Origin: Varroa destructor
Taxonomy: Eukaryota; Arthropoda; Arachnida; Mesostigmata; Varroidae
Length of the DNA stretch: 64,000 nucleotides
Direction of reading: 5' to 3'
Assembly: GCF_002443255.2 (NCBI RefSeq)
Contig: NW_019211455.1
Span: forward strand, 34,005,472-34,069,471
Within the stretch, counting starts at the first letter, position 1. Every line of letters begins with the position of its first letter. Made by a program: the position numbers and the translations under genes. Below the pieces are notes generated by a model. That model worked only from the letters and a program-made list of their open reading frames with translations. It did no database searches and was not told the origin of the DNA. Below, in pieces: positions 1 to 12,100 of the stretch.

Positions 1-1456
1 GGAATACGACTTTGCAATACGGGAACCAGCACACTGTGCTTCATAAACAAGATAAAAAAATAAATAATAATAACAACATTATACTGTATGTCTGGTAATT
101 TGAGAAAAATCGTCTAGGCTATCTATTTAAGTAAGATTGTAGCAGTCAAATGAATCTATGTGAGAGAACCCTAGTCTTGAACAACATGCACTTCTTGTTC
201 ACCGAAAAGCTGGCCAAGCGTAGGAGGTTAAAAATGTATAATTCTACAGATATTCTCATTTTTTGTAATAGGAATTATTATCACGATTTCGGTACATCAG
301 TTTTAAACATGGTGTCCACACAACACGCAGCTACGTTACTAGAGTTACGGTTACCGACATGACATATGCATCGATAAAGAGCAGTATTATATCTGTGATT
401 ATTGTTATAATGATGAACGCATGGAAAAGAACCGTAGCAGTTACATTCGAGTCCAGTTATACCTCGCCTTCGGCGAGCGTCCGTGTGCAGTGATGCCGTC
501 AAAACAGAAAGTACCCCGGCGAACAATGTGAATGACAGCGTGCCGCGTGTGACGGCATCAAGCATGGCAACACATCCTAATAAAAACGTACGTTATCCTG
601 AAACTATTTAAGCGACACGAAAGAACAGCAGAATTGCCAGAGGCCGACAAGCATTAAGGCGATGGGCTACAAAGTGAACATCATTGAACGCAGGTGCCCG
701 ACATTCAGTGACCATTGTCCCCAACTCAGACCCAAACTGCACAATCTGAGAATCCTTGGTGTCGTTTCAGTACATCGTTTCGTTATACGACAACACAATT
801 ACTGGTGGGGGTAATTGTGTCGCCGTATCCTCTGAGTTTATAGTTAACGTATACATGATCCTCGTGCCGTTGATGATTATTGACGTGCCTAATGTAATGG
901 ACATTGTAGAGCTCCTTACACATAACAGGGCTTTAGGCGTGTAATATTCTCTTCAATGCTGACACGGCCTATGGGTCGCCGCATGCTTCGTCGACAACTC
1001 AAAATTTCTGTAGTCTTCGAAGCGCTAACAGAGGTCGTCCTTGAGGATTTCGATATGCTTGGTAAAATCTAAGTATACGATTGATCCCCGTTTGACTTGC
1101 AGTTTTTTTCCTTAATCATATTAAGTAACTTCAACAGTGGCCGTATTACGAGCGACAGATTTACTCACATGACTTATTTCTACAAGGTAACTTACTTTGC
1201 GAACTGTTCACTGCTATTTTTGTCGCGTGTCAAAATCTTTAATTAAATTATTAATAAGTGCATTAGAAAATTGCGGCAGCCGAACACCTAACCTAACCTA
1301 AACTCACGCTCTTTCGACTCTGGGCTTTATTTAGTGATATTGTGTCTACATTCACAATGTTCATCCACAATGGGTAAATTACTTCTGTCATTTTCCCACT
1401 CGCATGTCACAACTGAGATTATCTTCTAAGCAGTAATTTTCGACCTGTCAGTATTT
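1..1456. other. Left unique flank, no gene recognised
   Basis: AT-rich sequence with many stops in all frames. The longest frames are 94 codons or fewer and match no family I know. A minus-strand stretch between about 1000 and 1100 has a weak look of a reverse-transcriptase fragment, but I could not support it. The short CCTAA run near 1290 is listed separately. I see nothing else in this stretch. Confidence 0.6.
1287..1302 (-). repeat. Three CCTAA units, insect-type telomere motif
   Basis: The plus strand reads CCTAACCTAACCTAAA, so the minus strand carries three TTAGG units. TTAGG is the ancestral arthropod telomere repeat. Three units are too few to mean a telomere here and could be chance or a relic. 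The value is only as a weak hint about the host. Confidence 0.35.
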
Positions 1457-1670
1457 CTTAAGAGTGGGGGGGATAGCTTAAGCACAGGAATTGGGTGAGT
1501 TGCCTTCGCTTGACACCTCCGGTTGGGCTTAAGAGCAGAGGGCTAGATAGCTTAAGCATAGGAATTAGATGAGTTGCCTTCGCTTGAAGCCTCGGGTTTG
1601 GCTTAAGAGTGGGGAGGATAGTTTAAGCATAGGAATTGGATGAGTTGCCTTTGTTTGAGGCCAAGTCAGG
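1457..1670. repeat. Three tandem copies of a 71-74 bp repeat
   Basis: Copies begin at CTTAAGAG at about 1457, 1528 and 1602. Each contains a GATAGCTTAAGCA-like block, then GGAATT and a GATGAGTTGCCTT-like block. The copies differ by scattered substitutions and a few small indels. This family is unrelated to the large satellite that begins after the gap, and I did not find it elsewhere in the window. Confidence 0.8.
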
Positions 1671-1701
1671 TCGTATCTAAAACAGTTCATGTATTGTAGA
1701 C

Positions 1702-1726
1702 NNNNNNNNNNNNNNNNNNNNNNNNN
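1702..1726. other. Assembly gap of 25 N
   Basis: There are exactly 25 N, the same length as the other two gaps in the window, so the length is a placeholder. It separates unique sequence from the first satellite array. Confidence 0.99.
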
Positions 1727-3620
1727 AGGACTTTTAAGTACCAGATGGCTGTCTACTCTGCCACAATACAACGGCCCCACTTGTTCGAACTTTCTAGTAT
1801 CCAATGAATATCTCCCGTTCCACAACGATCAGGCGGCCAAACTCATTAGAGCCTTCAAGTACCAGATGAGTTACCTCTTTGCCACAACGGCCAGACGGCC
1901 AAATTCGTTAGGGCTTTCAAGTACCAGATGACTCCCTTCTTTGCTACAACGGCCGGACGGCCAAACCCTTTAGGGCTTTCAAGTACCAGATGACTTTCTT
2001 CTTTGCTACAATGGACAGACGGTCAAATTCGTTATGGCTTTCAAGTACAAAATAGGTCTCTTTCCTGCCATAACGTCGAGACGGTCAAACTCGTTGAGGC
2101 TTTCAAGTACCAGATGGCTGTCTAGTCTGCCACAATACAACGGCCACCTTGTTGGGACTTTCGAGTATCAAATGAATATCTCCTGTTCCACAACGACCAG
2201 GGGCCAAACTCATTAGGGCTTTCAAGTACCAGATGACTCTCTTCTTTGCCACAACGGCCAGACGGTCAAACTCACAGGACTTTTAAGTACCAGATGGCTG
2301 TCTACTCTGCCACAATACAACGGCCACACTTGTTGGGACTTTCGAGTATCAAATGAATATCTCCTGTTCCACAACGACCAGGCGGCCAAACTCATTAGGG
2401 CTTTCAAGTACCAGATGACTCTCCTCTTTGCACAACGGCCAGACGGCCAAACTTTTAGCTTTCAAGTACCAGATGACTCTCTTCTTTGCAATGGACAGAC
2501 GGCAAATTCGTTATGGCTTTCAAGTATAAAATAGGTCTCTTTCCTGCCATAACGCGAGACGGTCAAACTCGTTGAGGCTTTCAAGTACAGATGACTCTCT
2601 TCTTTGCCACAACGGCCAGACGGTCAAACTCACAGACTTTTAAGTACCAGATGGCTGTCTACTCTGCCACAGTACAACGGCCACACTTGTTGGGACTTTC
2701 GAGTATCAAATGAATTTCTCCTCTTCTACAACGACCAGGCGGCTAAACTCACTAGGACTTTCAAGTACTAGATGACCTATCTCTTTGCCACAACAGCCAG
2801 GCGGCCAAACTCATTAGGGCTTTCAAGTACAAAATAGGTCCCTTTCCTGCCATAACGGCCAGACGGTCAAAGTCAGAGGACTTTTAAGTACCAATCTACT
2901 CTGCCACAATAGAACGGTCACACTTGTTCCGACTTTTGAGTATCAAATGAATCTCGCCTGTTCCACAACGACTACACGGCCAAACTTATTAAAGCTTTCA
3001 GGTACCAGATGACTGTCTTCTTTGCCACAACGGCCAGACGATTAAACTCAGAGGACTTTTAAGTACCAGATGGCTCTTTCCTTTGCGTCAACGGCCAGGC
3101 GGCCAAACTCTTTAGGACTTTCAAGTACCAGATGACTCCCTTCTTTGTTACAACGGCCAGACGGTCAAACTCAGAGGACTTTTAAGTACCAGATGGCTGT
3201 CTAGTCTGCCACAATACAACGGCCACGCTTGTTGGGACTTTCGAGTATCAAATGAATTTCTCCTCTTCTACAACGACCAGGCGGCTAAACTCACTAGGAC
3301 TTTCAAGTACTAGATGACCTATCTCTTTGCCACAACAGCCAGGCGGCCAAACTCATTAGGGCTTTCAAGTACCAGATCACTCTCTTCTTTGCCACAACGG
3401 CCAGACAGCGAAACTCTTTCGGGCTTTCAAATACCAGATGATTCTCTTCTTTGCTACAACGGCCAGACGGTCAAACTCAGAGGACTTTTAAGTACCAGGT
3501 GGCTGTCTACTCTGCCACAATACAACGGCCACACTTGTTGGGACTTTCGAGTATCAAATGAATATCTCTTGTTCCACAACGACCAAGCGGCCAAACTCAT
3601 TAAAGCCTTCAAGTACCTGA
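1727..3620 (+). repeat. Satellite array A, about 61-bp monomers
   Basis: Head-to-tail monomers of about 59-62 bp, most starting with a variant of GGCTTTCAAGTACCAGATGA and ending in CGGCCAAACTC. Six recurrent monomer types differ in the middle, for example CTCTTCTTTGCCACAACGG, CTACTCTGCCACAATACAAC and CTTTCCTGCCATAACGTCG. They recur in a partly regular order, which gives a higher-order repeat. Substitutions between copies are more frequent than small deletions here, unlike arrays B and C-plus. The left end is cut by the gap. The right end fades into unique sequence near 3620 after a last AAGTACCTGA. Short open frames inside the array arise from the repeat itself. Confidence 0.95.
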
Positions 3621-4371
3621 TTTTTTTATCTCCAGTACCAGGAACATCGCTGTAACCTGACCGAAAAAGTATTAACCTTTAATCAGACTACATTTTTCAT
3701 TCATTGCATTCACTTCTGCAAAAAGCTATTGGTAAATATACGATATCAGGCAAAAGAATAAATCGTGCTTAAATATAATTTAATGTAAGAAGGATACTAT
3801 TTGATCTATGTTGATATCTTATCAGGTCTATGATATACGGGATAAGGCAGAGTCTCCTATTTATTCTATAAGAAAATACTTAATCTTGAAATATAAACTT
3901 TCGTCAATTCAAAAAAAATCTTTTAACGGTCGAAGGACCCTCGTCTTACATCCGTTAGTAATAAAAAATATGCCAGTTATTGAAATAAAGAACGGATTTA
4001 ATTCACATTTACATCAAAGACTTTTAATACCGTATTTCTAAAAGCTATATTATAAACGTACTAAATTACTTTTTGGTTTTAGTTAATAGAACCATTTGAA
4101 TGTCCACTATTTGCATTTACTAACGCTATGGTATTGTAATATTCTAGGAGGATACAAACTAACCACAAATACGCTATTACGTTAAATTCCTTTTTATCAT
4201 AAAACTATGCGTATCTCCTGCAAACTTAACCAGATATGAAACATAAAGTCTGACAACCAAGTGATTGTACCTAACAATATATATATACATATATATATTC
4301 ATTCAATGATAATGGATATATATACTCAGTGTCATTGAATTACACATTTCGTGTGGTTTGTTGGAAATTTC
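3621..4371. other. Unique spacer between array A and S1
   Basis: AT-rich sequence that occurs only once in the window. It includes a small TATATA-rich, partly palindromic stretch near 4278-4325. One open frame of 77 codons (3808-4041, plus) has no recognisable similarity and an AT-rich composition typical of noncoding DNA. No gene is supported. Confidence 0.6.
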
Positions 4372-4411
4372 CTCGCTCGATTTGCCATGATTGACGACGT
4401 GATTGAGCGAG
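4372..4411. repeat. Imperfect hairpin spanning the S1 boundary
   Basis: CTCGCTCGA at 4372-4380 can pair with GATTGAGCGAG at 4401-4411, giving a stem of about seven perfect pairs (CTCGCTC with GAGCGAG) plus a weaker extension, with a loop of about 20 bases. The point where homology to the inverted copy starts, 4386/4387, lies in the loop. Confidence 0.6.
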
Positions 4412-5525
4412 AAGATTTCTTAGTAACTGGGCTTTGTTATACTGAAACCGTCACTAAACGTCTTCCTTGTATTTTTGTTTTAGTAGATAACGATAGTCGT
4501 CGGAAATCGCAGTATTAATTTTTGACATATGTAGGGACAAAGTCTGTCCAACGTTGCCTGAAATCATCCCAATGCTTTTGAAATTGTGTTCAAGTTTATT
4601 ATTATAACTGAGATGTATATCTAACACCAAGAAGGACGTAGTGATCACATAAAACCATGGCGAAGACCTTTAAAGGGCTCACAACATCATATGGAAGATT
4701 CTTTTAAATATAGTCAGTACGCGAAAGTTGCAGAATTGAAACTTCAAGACCTGTACTAATGTGGTTATTGAAACCAATCGATCCTATAAAATTTTAGCAG
4801 TCTTTCACATCAGCAATCACGGAAAGCCTATTTTTTGCGGAAATCATCATATATAAATACCAATTTATCTTCAAGTAAGATCTTTTTGCAATAGCGTTTT
4901 TAGCAGTCTGACGTATGTGCTTATGGAATTGTCCATAGCTCTTGCTAAAAAGGTCGAAACTTTCAACTGACACATCCGCAGACCTTCGCTCATTTCGGAA
5001 AAGAATTGACATAGACCTTTTTCCCTTTCAGTGCAGTTTAAGTAAACCAAACGGGCCAATAATTATGTACAAATTCAAAATAAATACCTAATAATTCTTG
5101 CACTAGCTGTATTTAACTTTGCTTTTTAGTGTCCTGCGCGTTCTTTACTCATATTTATGATTTTTCCTTTAGATATAAACTGCTTTATGGTGGTTATTAT
5201 CAGTCCGCTTACAAGACCACCTGGATGCAACTTGAAGTATGGAGCGCAAGAGTATTTGCAAAAGTTATTGAGCAGTTTCAATACTGCCGCAATAGAAAAG
5301 AAAAGCAAGTTTTATGCATGTTTTTTTCTTACGTTAGCTTAGCCCCGGCAGCTAAATTTACACAATTCATGGAGGACAATGAAGACAAAAGCATTTACAT
5401 AACTCGATTCTTTTCACGTAATTTTGAATCGTAAATTCGCAGAATTTGATGTTAGTTTCACGAATCACTTCAAAAGTACGAACGTGAATTGTTTTCGACG
5501 TTGGATGGTAGCTTCTGTTATTCAT
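4412..5525. other. Start of S1, no supported gene
   Basis: This stretch has overlapping open frames on both strands, the longest 101 codons at 5129-5434 on the plus strand. The minus strand just downstream of the mariner fossil (5126-5308) has a patch reading LLNNF, then a C and a GGL, which vaguely resembles the C-terminal NF...C...GGHL pattern of mariner transposases. I regard that as suggestive only. The mirror copy is at 48081-49194. Confidence 0.4.
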
Positions 5526-6161
5526 AAAGTCCTGTAGAAAAAATCGAGGGGAGTCAGGTCACAGGCCCTGGGCGGCTATGCAATGTTTCAGCCGTGTATC
5601 AAAATCAGTCGGTCTGGGAATGGCATTTCAAACCGAGTGATTGCTTCTGGCGCTGGTTAGTTGTCCTATCTTGCTGAAACCAAACACTACGTGCACCCAA
5701 CGTACTCATTTTGGGCCACAGAAAAGTTCGGAAAAGTCAACGATTGCTGCGGTTCCACCACCATTTTCGAAAAAAAAAAACGCCTAACGGCATCTTTGCT
5801 TTATACGCCATACAGCAACTTTTTGTAGGCAGTCACTCGACACCCATTCTTGAGCCTCAAATGTAACAATTTCATCTATTCACGTAGCCTTGCAGTGGAA
5901 GATGAGCTTCACCGGATTAGACGATGTTACCAAAAAGTCGCCAGTAGATGCATTGTGCTTCAGCAAGAGATCAGTGAACAAACGACTTCCGCGATAATTC
6001 TGCATCCTTAATGGTTAAGTCAGCCGTACTTCGTGGGAATAAAGATGTAATTTGTGCTTCAAAATTAGTCGCAAAGTACTCGTCGATAGGGCGAGTTATT
6101 GAACACGACGGTATGTTGAGGTCGTTGGGTCTGCATTCATATTGCTCCTTAAGCGATGTCG
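5526..6161 (-). pseudogene. Degenerate mariner (Tc1/mariner) transposase, copy 1
   Basis: Read on the minus strand, three frames joined by indels give the order of a mariner-family transposase. It starts with a linker-like part, RRVQ-stop-LALSTSTLRLIL. A patch ending SGEAHL then GYVNRxNC corresponds to SDEAHF and GYVNxQNC. FQQDR follows, and finally FPDRLI and PPRACDLTPLDFF. These proteins cut and paste DNA with three acidic residues (D,D..D). The second and third aspartates are visible, but the first position codes for glycine. There are at least five in-frame stops and several frameshifts, and the helix-turn-helix N-terminus is not recognisable. No terminal inverted repeats were found. It is dead and old. 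The exact mirror is at 47445-48080. Confidence 0.82.
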
Positions 6162-7596
6162 TAACTTTTTTTTTGTTTTTCGGTTTGTAGTCTTCTGGGT
6201 CATTCTATCTGGCCGTAAACCAATCGGTTTTTTCAGGACTAATTACCTCAGTGATCAATTATTTCACCATTGAAAAAATGTCGTCCTTATTCTATGCGAC
6301 ACTTACGGGTCATCGCCATAATACTTTCCTTCTTTATAGGCTGTGTTTATCGCTCAACAGTCTGTGAACCCTTGCCTATTAACAAGTACAGAGAAAGAAG
6401 GACGAAATCAACCGGCATCGTTTTACTCACCCGATAGATAAAAAAACGTTTTTAGATCTTCGGAAACGACCAAACATAGGATTATTCGTATTCTCATAAA
6501 GTATTGAGATGCTTTCAACGAAAGCAACAGTTATTATTTTTTTAATCGATATCACGCCACGTATCTAATGAATTTCGATTGTTCTACTTCAAAAGTTCAG
6601 TTTGTTATTATAAGGCAGTGAGACTGCATAACTGTACGCATATCTTGGTCAAACTAGACGTTTAAGAAGAAACAACACAAATTCGCTTCTATCCGGTCAA
6701 CGGGCAGTAACCATAAAGGTGACTAGGGCCTATAGAATATATAAAAACTCTTAGCTAGGCTAATTTCCTGAACTCTTGTGGTGTGCGAATTGGCTGAGCG
6801 ATACCTAAATGGAAATAGAGACAACAAAAAAGGAAGATGGCAACAACAACGAAAGCGAATTGAACCACAGGGCGCGGGCTACTGGACCCGTAGCCTCATA
6901 CTTGACATAAACAATAATTTGACAGGTCATGAAGTAAGCTTTCATATAGAATAACATAAATGCTTTTTGGCCATAGGCAGTTTTTGGTTGATGGACAGTT
7001 GATGGAGGAAATCAGGAAAATTCAGGTTACCATTTGCCTTATGTGCGACTTGGGTCTGTCGGACGACCCGGAGCACGCTATTTTTTAATGCAGAGCTCTC
7101 GGAAGGCGCAAAATAGGATATGGTCGCATATAGAGAACAATCAAAGTTATTATGAAAGCATGCTTACATCGCTGGGTTCATGGGTCACTAGGGTGGCTTT
7201 CCTTCATAGCATATGACAAACAAAGGAGATCTGAAGACGAAGAGCGCCAAAGGGCGCAAAGAGAAACACAAGCATAATAGCAACTGAGTAACTCCTTTAT
7301 CATGGATCTGAAGTAACACTAAACATCCATCCATGCACGGAAAGCACAGAGGAGCGATGTGGCGTTTTTTTAATAACCCCTTCCTTTAGTCATGATGATT
7401 ACAATTAAAGGTGGATAACCACCTGGTTAAAGGGCCAAGACAGAGTTTTGAAACGAAGCTCTAAACAGTCTCTTCTCCGTCTTTGCGTGCGTAAGAAGCG
7501 TTCCGCGTCCACACAAGTGCCACATAGCTCCGGTATATAATCTCGCAGCACTTGGGCTAATTCAAGGTAGGAGATTACCTTTGCCGGGTGGAAAAG
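6162..7596. other. S1 interior, nothing recognised
   Basis: The open frames are 60 codons or fewer. No family similarity, tRNA or repeat was seen by eye. The mirror copy is at 46010-47444. Confidence 0.5.
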
Positions 7597-7990
7597 GCAA
7601 TGCTGATCGTGCCGTTCAAGAACACACAGAATTCAATATTCACACCTCGTTCACGTAACAGAGGCCGCTGGATACTCAATAAACATCTTGCCCGCTTCTT
7701 TGCAATAATAGAAGAACTCCTCCGACGACCCGTCCTTCCTCGGAAGAAAGCGTCTGTATAAGTCTTCTATGCTCTTTCAAGTCTCCTCTGCACCAATCTT
7801 CAAATCGAATCGAGCGCGGACCACTACTTGCAAAAATCTACGCGCCCACCTCACAGCCTGACTTCGCGAGTCTCTATTTAGTCCACTGGTTGTACCTTCT
7901 CTAGGCGAACTTTATTACATGCCGTTTCCGATCAACCAGCCGCCTGAGGAGCAACTCTTTTGTAATCTCGACTGAATCGCTAGCCATCTT
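7597..7990 (-). pseudogene. Possible decayed retroelement gag-like ORF, copy 1
   Basis: On the minus strand a methionine at 7987 opens MASDSVEITKELLLRRLVDR and runs to a stop after about 29 codons. After further stops, a clean run of about 38 codons appears in another frame, containing EDLYRRFLPRKDGSSEEFFY and then YCKEAGKMFIEYP. The composition of basic and aromatic residues and the phrase FLPRKxGxSxxEFxY resemble the Gag capsid-like region of insect LTR retrotransposons, and a TATATAAG box lies about 80 bp upstream. Stops and frame changes make it a fossil. It could also be an unrelated transposon ORF, and I assign the family only tentatively. The mirror is at 45616-46009. Confidence 0.3.
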
Positions 7991-8066
7991 ATTGCTGCCA
8001 CTAAAAATGAAGGAGATTGGCTAAGTGCTGGGTGGCGGTAACGAGCGCTTCACAGCCACCCGATCT

Positions 8067-8077
8067 GCGCTTATATA
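8067..8077 (-). promoter_or_regulatory. TATATAAGCGC box, copy 1
   Basis: On the minus strand TATATAAGCGC precedes the ATG of the gag-like fragment by roughly 80 bp, a spacing that fits a TATA box and a short leader. The same 11-mer occurs in the same orientation at 11006-11016. Promoter function is inferred, not shown. The mirror is at 45529-45539. Confidence 0.4.
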
Positions 8078-8114
8078 GCTGTAGACGTATATTTATTGAT
8101 ATATTTAAATTATG

Positions 8115-8139
<25 letters not shown>
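8115..8139. repeat. AT dinucleotide microsatellite, copy 1
   Basis: An uninterrupted AT run of 25 bases. The mirrored copy at 45467-45491 has the same length. Confidence 0.95.
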
Positions 8140-8147
<8 letters not shown>

Positions 8148-11005
8148 GATATCAAAGGATCCAAAATTTTGTACCGTGAGTAGCTTTGGCACGACGATAA
8201 AACTTAATAAAAAAAAATCCCTTCTGAAGCAATTCATTTTATGTCTAAAAGTTTGACGAAGTATTTTGATGGCTTAAATTGCATGCATTAGCAGTTAACG
8301 TTGCCGAGTAAGGTAAGTTATCTTACAGTGAGTCGACGTGTGTTGAATTTAGCTAATCTGTGCTAATAGCCTTCTGATCAATTATAAAAATTCAACTTAT
8401 GCAGCCATATTGCTGAACCTGTCTTTTTTCGTTCGTTGATTGGCGTTGATGAACATACTTGTTACGACAATATCAAAAACTGAGATTTGAAAAAAAATAC
8501 AGTTTTTGAAAACAACAATAATTTCCTTAGTAAATCAGAATAAAATAATCTTGTTGAGAATGGAATTGGCTCTACTTAACCAAAACTGAAGGTAAGTGAA
8601 AGGAGTGAGCATTTGTCAACATAGAATAGCCGGATCGCTTTTTTTGTTGCTTATACTGAGATATAAGTGGGGACGCTACTGTATATTATCGGATCATTTT
8701 CGTGCTATTCGAACTGCACGATTACATATTATCTCTTTTACCTATACTCGCTACTTTTATTGAGGAAATTTTTGTCCACTACGAAAATTGTTTTGTTTGG
8801 TGATAACAGAACTCTACATGTTGTTCTCTATATTGTCCTTCTGCTCTTCCGCATATTATTATTCTGATGTAATTATTGTACTTCAAGTTTCTTCGACACA
8901 CGACTACCAAAGCTTACAATAATATACATATTTTTATTTTACTCCGAATTTAGTGTCCTTAATTATATGTAAAAGGTATGTGTGCTACAAGTGTTGTTGA
9001 TTGGTTTGTCTGCGTCATAGAGCTCCCTCACAACTTCGATTCCAAAATCATTAAAAGATTACAATGGAAAAAATTTAAGGTGCACTTTGATTATACTTTT
9101 ATAGTAGACGGAAACGCATTTACGTACAGAGATGGCTGTTTATAGTAAAATACTACGCAGAGACTTAACGCATAGCATGCTGAAATAATTCTCATTCATT
9201 CACCATTAGTTACCTTAATATAAAATATCTCTCTTTTATACACCTCGTAATCCATTTAGCGAGATCTTTACTAATATTTATGTGTTTTAACCTATGGGCG
9301 ATCAGTAACAGTTCGTCCTGTACTAAACCACGGAAGAGTCAAGGTAAATGTAAGTTTTTTTTTGTTATATAAAAAGCTCAACTTAGGATCGTGTACATGA
9401 GCTATGGTGACGTGGACTTGCATTATTGCGCACCCTTCGATAATAAATCATTGTATAAATAGTCTCTATTAGGTTTCTTAAAATTCATAAAGTGATAAAT
9501 AACTGGGCCACGGATTGGTAGCTGTGCACATTGACTTGAGATGGATAGAAGTCCCAATTTATTCGAGAGCCAGAGTATATGCTAGGATTTGTGTTCGACT
9601 TGTCTTTTTGGAACACAAATTAAAAAAACTACTTGGGTTACTCAACCGTTTAGTTTAGACGGATGTTGTAACTGTTGTGTTGTAGGAGAATATTCTTTTA
9701 TTCATTCATATGCTTATTCTTATATCAAACCTCCTTACAACTAATGTCCGATTAACTTAACATTATTTTTTGCGATAATGTTTCGTTAGTGATAAATGTC
9801 AGAGAACCGGCAGTATAACCTTCCGGCAAATGACTACCTAGAATAGAGCGTGAGAACTGGCAAAACTCAATATTAATGATCGCAAATCGATCTATGTACT
9901 TATGAATTATATAACGTATGTATTTATCTCACGTAATTTCGTATCTTTCGGATACGGGGTCAGCTTCTTGATTGACACGGAAAAAATCATGTATGGTAGA
10001 ATGTGCATAATGGCACATCTATGTACATACTATATTCACGTAAGGATAACTTGAAATGCACACATCTCGCACTTTTTCCTAATCTTGAGCCTCCTGTGTT
10101 TGTATATTTCTATATATAGACACATAGCAATGTGAGTATTCTATCACAAAATACTACTGGGTCAATTAATCAATTTGTTAAATCAGAATATGACTACGCC
10201 TCGATGACTAAATATGATAGAAATAGTTAGCGCTGTTTGTTAATCTATAAAACAATATTTTTTAGTAAATAGAGATTAAGATCAAAATTCAAAGAATTTT
10301 TACTTATATTTCTCAGAAAACTTCTACATACGTTCTGTAGTTAAGGGTTTTTTTCAAATCATTCATGAATAAATTGGCGGAAGGCCGATGGGTTTACTGG
10401 CTTTCGGAGAATAAAAAGTTGATGTTCTATGAACGATTCCAAAAGTTTGAAGTTTTTAACGGTAGGCTAGCTGACGTGCGAATCCGTGTTATGTGTCACC
10501 GCATACCTTTTCAAATGCACAGTCCCAACACGACTGTGGTTCTATTTTTTTTGAGTGGTGACAGCCGTTCTTTTTTAGAAATTAATCAAGGACACACTGT
10601 ATTCGAACTTGATCTCTAGCTTACCTAGCAGTGCCTGTTTAGCACGCACAAATCATTGGAACGTCCTTTGTTTCTTTCACAGGCGCATAGGAAAAGCTCA
10701 AACGAAAAGGCTTGCTCCCAAAGATATAGTACCTCTTTAAATCCGTTTTATGTAGCTCTATGTAGATGCCGTCGCACTTTCGGTATCATCTGATCAACCG
10801 ACCGCTCATAATCACAATCTTTGGTCCACTTCATCAGCGTGCCTCATCGAATACCGACCCGGATGGCCTTCCGATTACACGGATAACTTAATAATCAGCT
10901 CACTACTAGGTCCGTATTTCCAGATATTATTCTACTGCCGTCAAAATGAAGCAAACCGGTTTAATTTTGACTGGCAATAGCAAGCACCCTGCGGCTATCC
11001 GTGCC
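8140..11005. other. S1 interior, no supported gene
   Basis: AT-rich noncoding-looking DNA. The best open frames are 66 codons at 8667-8867 and 84 codons at 10365-10619, both plus strand. Neither shows a domain, a signal sequence I would trust, or similarity to known proteins. The mirror copy is at 42601-45466. Confidence 0.5.
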
Positions 11006-11016
11006 GCGCTTATATA
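11006..11016 (-). promoter_or_regulatory. TATATAAGCGC box, copy 2
   Basis: This is the same 11-mer and orientation as at 8067-8077. Downstream on the minus strand both sites are followed, after about 60-80 bp, by a CTTCATTTT block and then a GGCAG(C/T)A block, which suggests two diverged copies of one element's 5' region. No usable ORF follows this copy. The mirror is at 42590-42600. Confidence 0.35.
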
Positions 11017-11639
11017 TCCACTGGTACGTTTCGTTTTTAAATTGATGGCAAGCAATTGATGTTGCAGAAAGGATTATTGAAAATAAAACCGGGGTTCGTA
11101 CAACAGGCTATCAAAATTACACTACTGTTTTAATAGGAAAGCTAGAATATTTGTAGAAGGGTATAAAATCTGGATTAAGTAAGGTTTCAGAATGGCACCA
11201 CGTGCCCAGTACAACCGGAGCAGAATTGTTTGGGCATTGGCAATTTTAAAATCGAATTTATACTTGTTTTTTCGAGTAGCAGGATACATTCAGAGCGTTA
11301 ACAAATTACAAAAGAGTACCAGGCTAACTGGAGCATTTATTTTTGACAACGTTTTTGCGTATGAGGATCTTGTTTTGAATTTTGCTAAGTCTTCTTTTAG
11401 ATTTTTTGTACGCAGGAAACTTGTTTCTTTTGCTAATTTTCTTTTGCTAATAAATTGTTAGAGGTATTACATTGAATGGAGACACTAGTAGAATAAGTTC
11501 GCTGAAATAACTACTCGAAACGTGTTTGCACTTATTGTTACATTGGTGAGCCGATACGATCAATAGGGTTTTCGCCATTTTCGGTCAGAGATGTTTATTT
11601 TTGTTGTACGTATATGTATCGCGTTTCTAGCTCGGTGAG
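11017..11639. other. S1 interior, no supported gene
   Basis: It includes an 89-codon plus-strand frame (11192-11461) that has no recognisable domain and is rich in F, L, K and N, as AT-rich noncoding DNA tends to give. Nothing else was seen. The mirror is at 41967-42589. Confidence 0.4.
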
Positions 11640-12100
11640 TTCTATAGAATGGTGTCAAGAAGATCTCTTCACATATTAAGTTCCACCTTTTAAATGGCAT
11701 TATCGACCCGAAACATGAAGGTTACATATAAAATGTACATTGCATTTCGATTCAGTTTACAAAGAGCTTTCAACTCGTACCAAGAAGTATCTCCCTTATA
11801 TTGACTTCCATGCAAAAAAACATGCCCAAAGTGAAAAAGCTTCCATATGCGATATTTCTTTCTCATGCTAAAATATTATTTTACCTGTAGAAAAATCTAT
11901 CGATTGTTGCAAGGAATTGACGCCGTTAAGTTTTCACTTTTCAGGGGGCATTGTCAACCTGGAAACTGAGATATCAGTATAGAAACATGCATTGCATTTA
12001 ATATAGTTCAATAAGAGCTTTCAATTGGTCTCATAAGCAATTCGCCTCATAAACACTTGGGTACCCTTTTGTCGGTAGAATGAAATTTTCGACAAAAGCC
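11640..12100 (+). repeat. Degenerate TTGCATT/AGCTTTCAA repeat family, S1 copies
   Basis: Diverged units share the order: a TGTCAAGAAG-like start, a TTTT(A/C)A(A/G).GGCATT.TCGACC-like block, ACAT..AAATG.ACATTGCATTT, then AAGAGCTTTCAA. Unit starts near 11651, 11777 and 12025 give spacings of about 126 and 248 bp, so units are uneven. The same family is seen in S2 at 29690-30330. The mirror is at 41506-41966. Confidence 0.55.

Noticed and set aside
960..1090. Reverse-transcriptase fragment on the minus strand (YLDFTKHIEILKDDL...RFEDYRN)
   Set aside because: The similarity to the end of a retroelement reverse transcriptase is too short and lacks the catalytic YxDD motif and any upstream domain.
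1287..1302. Telomere or subtelomere
   Set aside because: Three CCTAA units in otherwise unique sequence are far too few.
5129..5434. 101-codon plus-strand ORF as a gene
   Set aside because: It overlaps possible antisense mariner sequence, has no domain, and its composition matches random AT-rich DNA.
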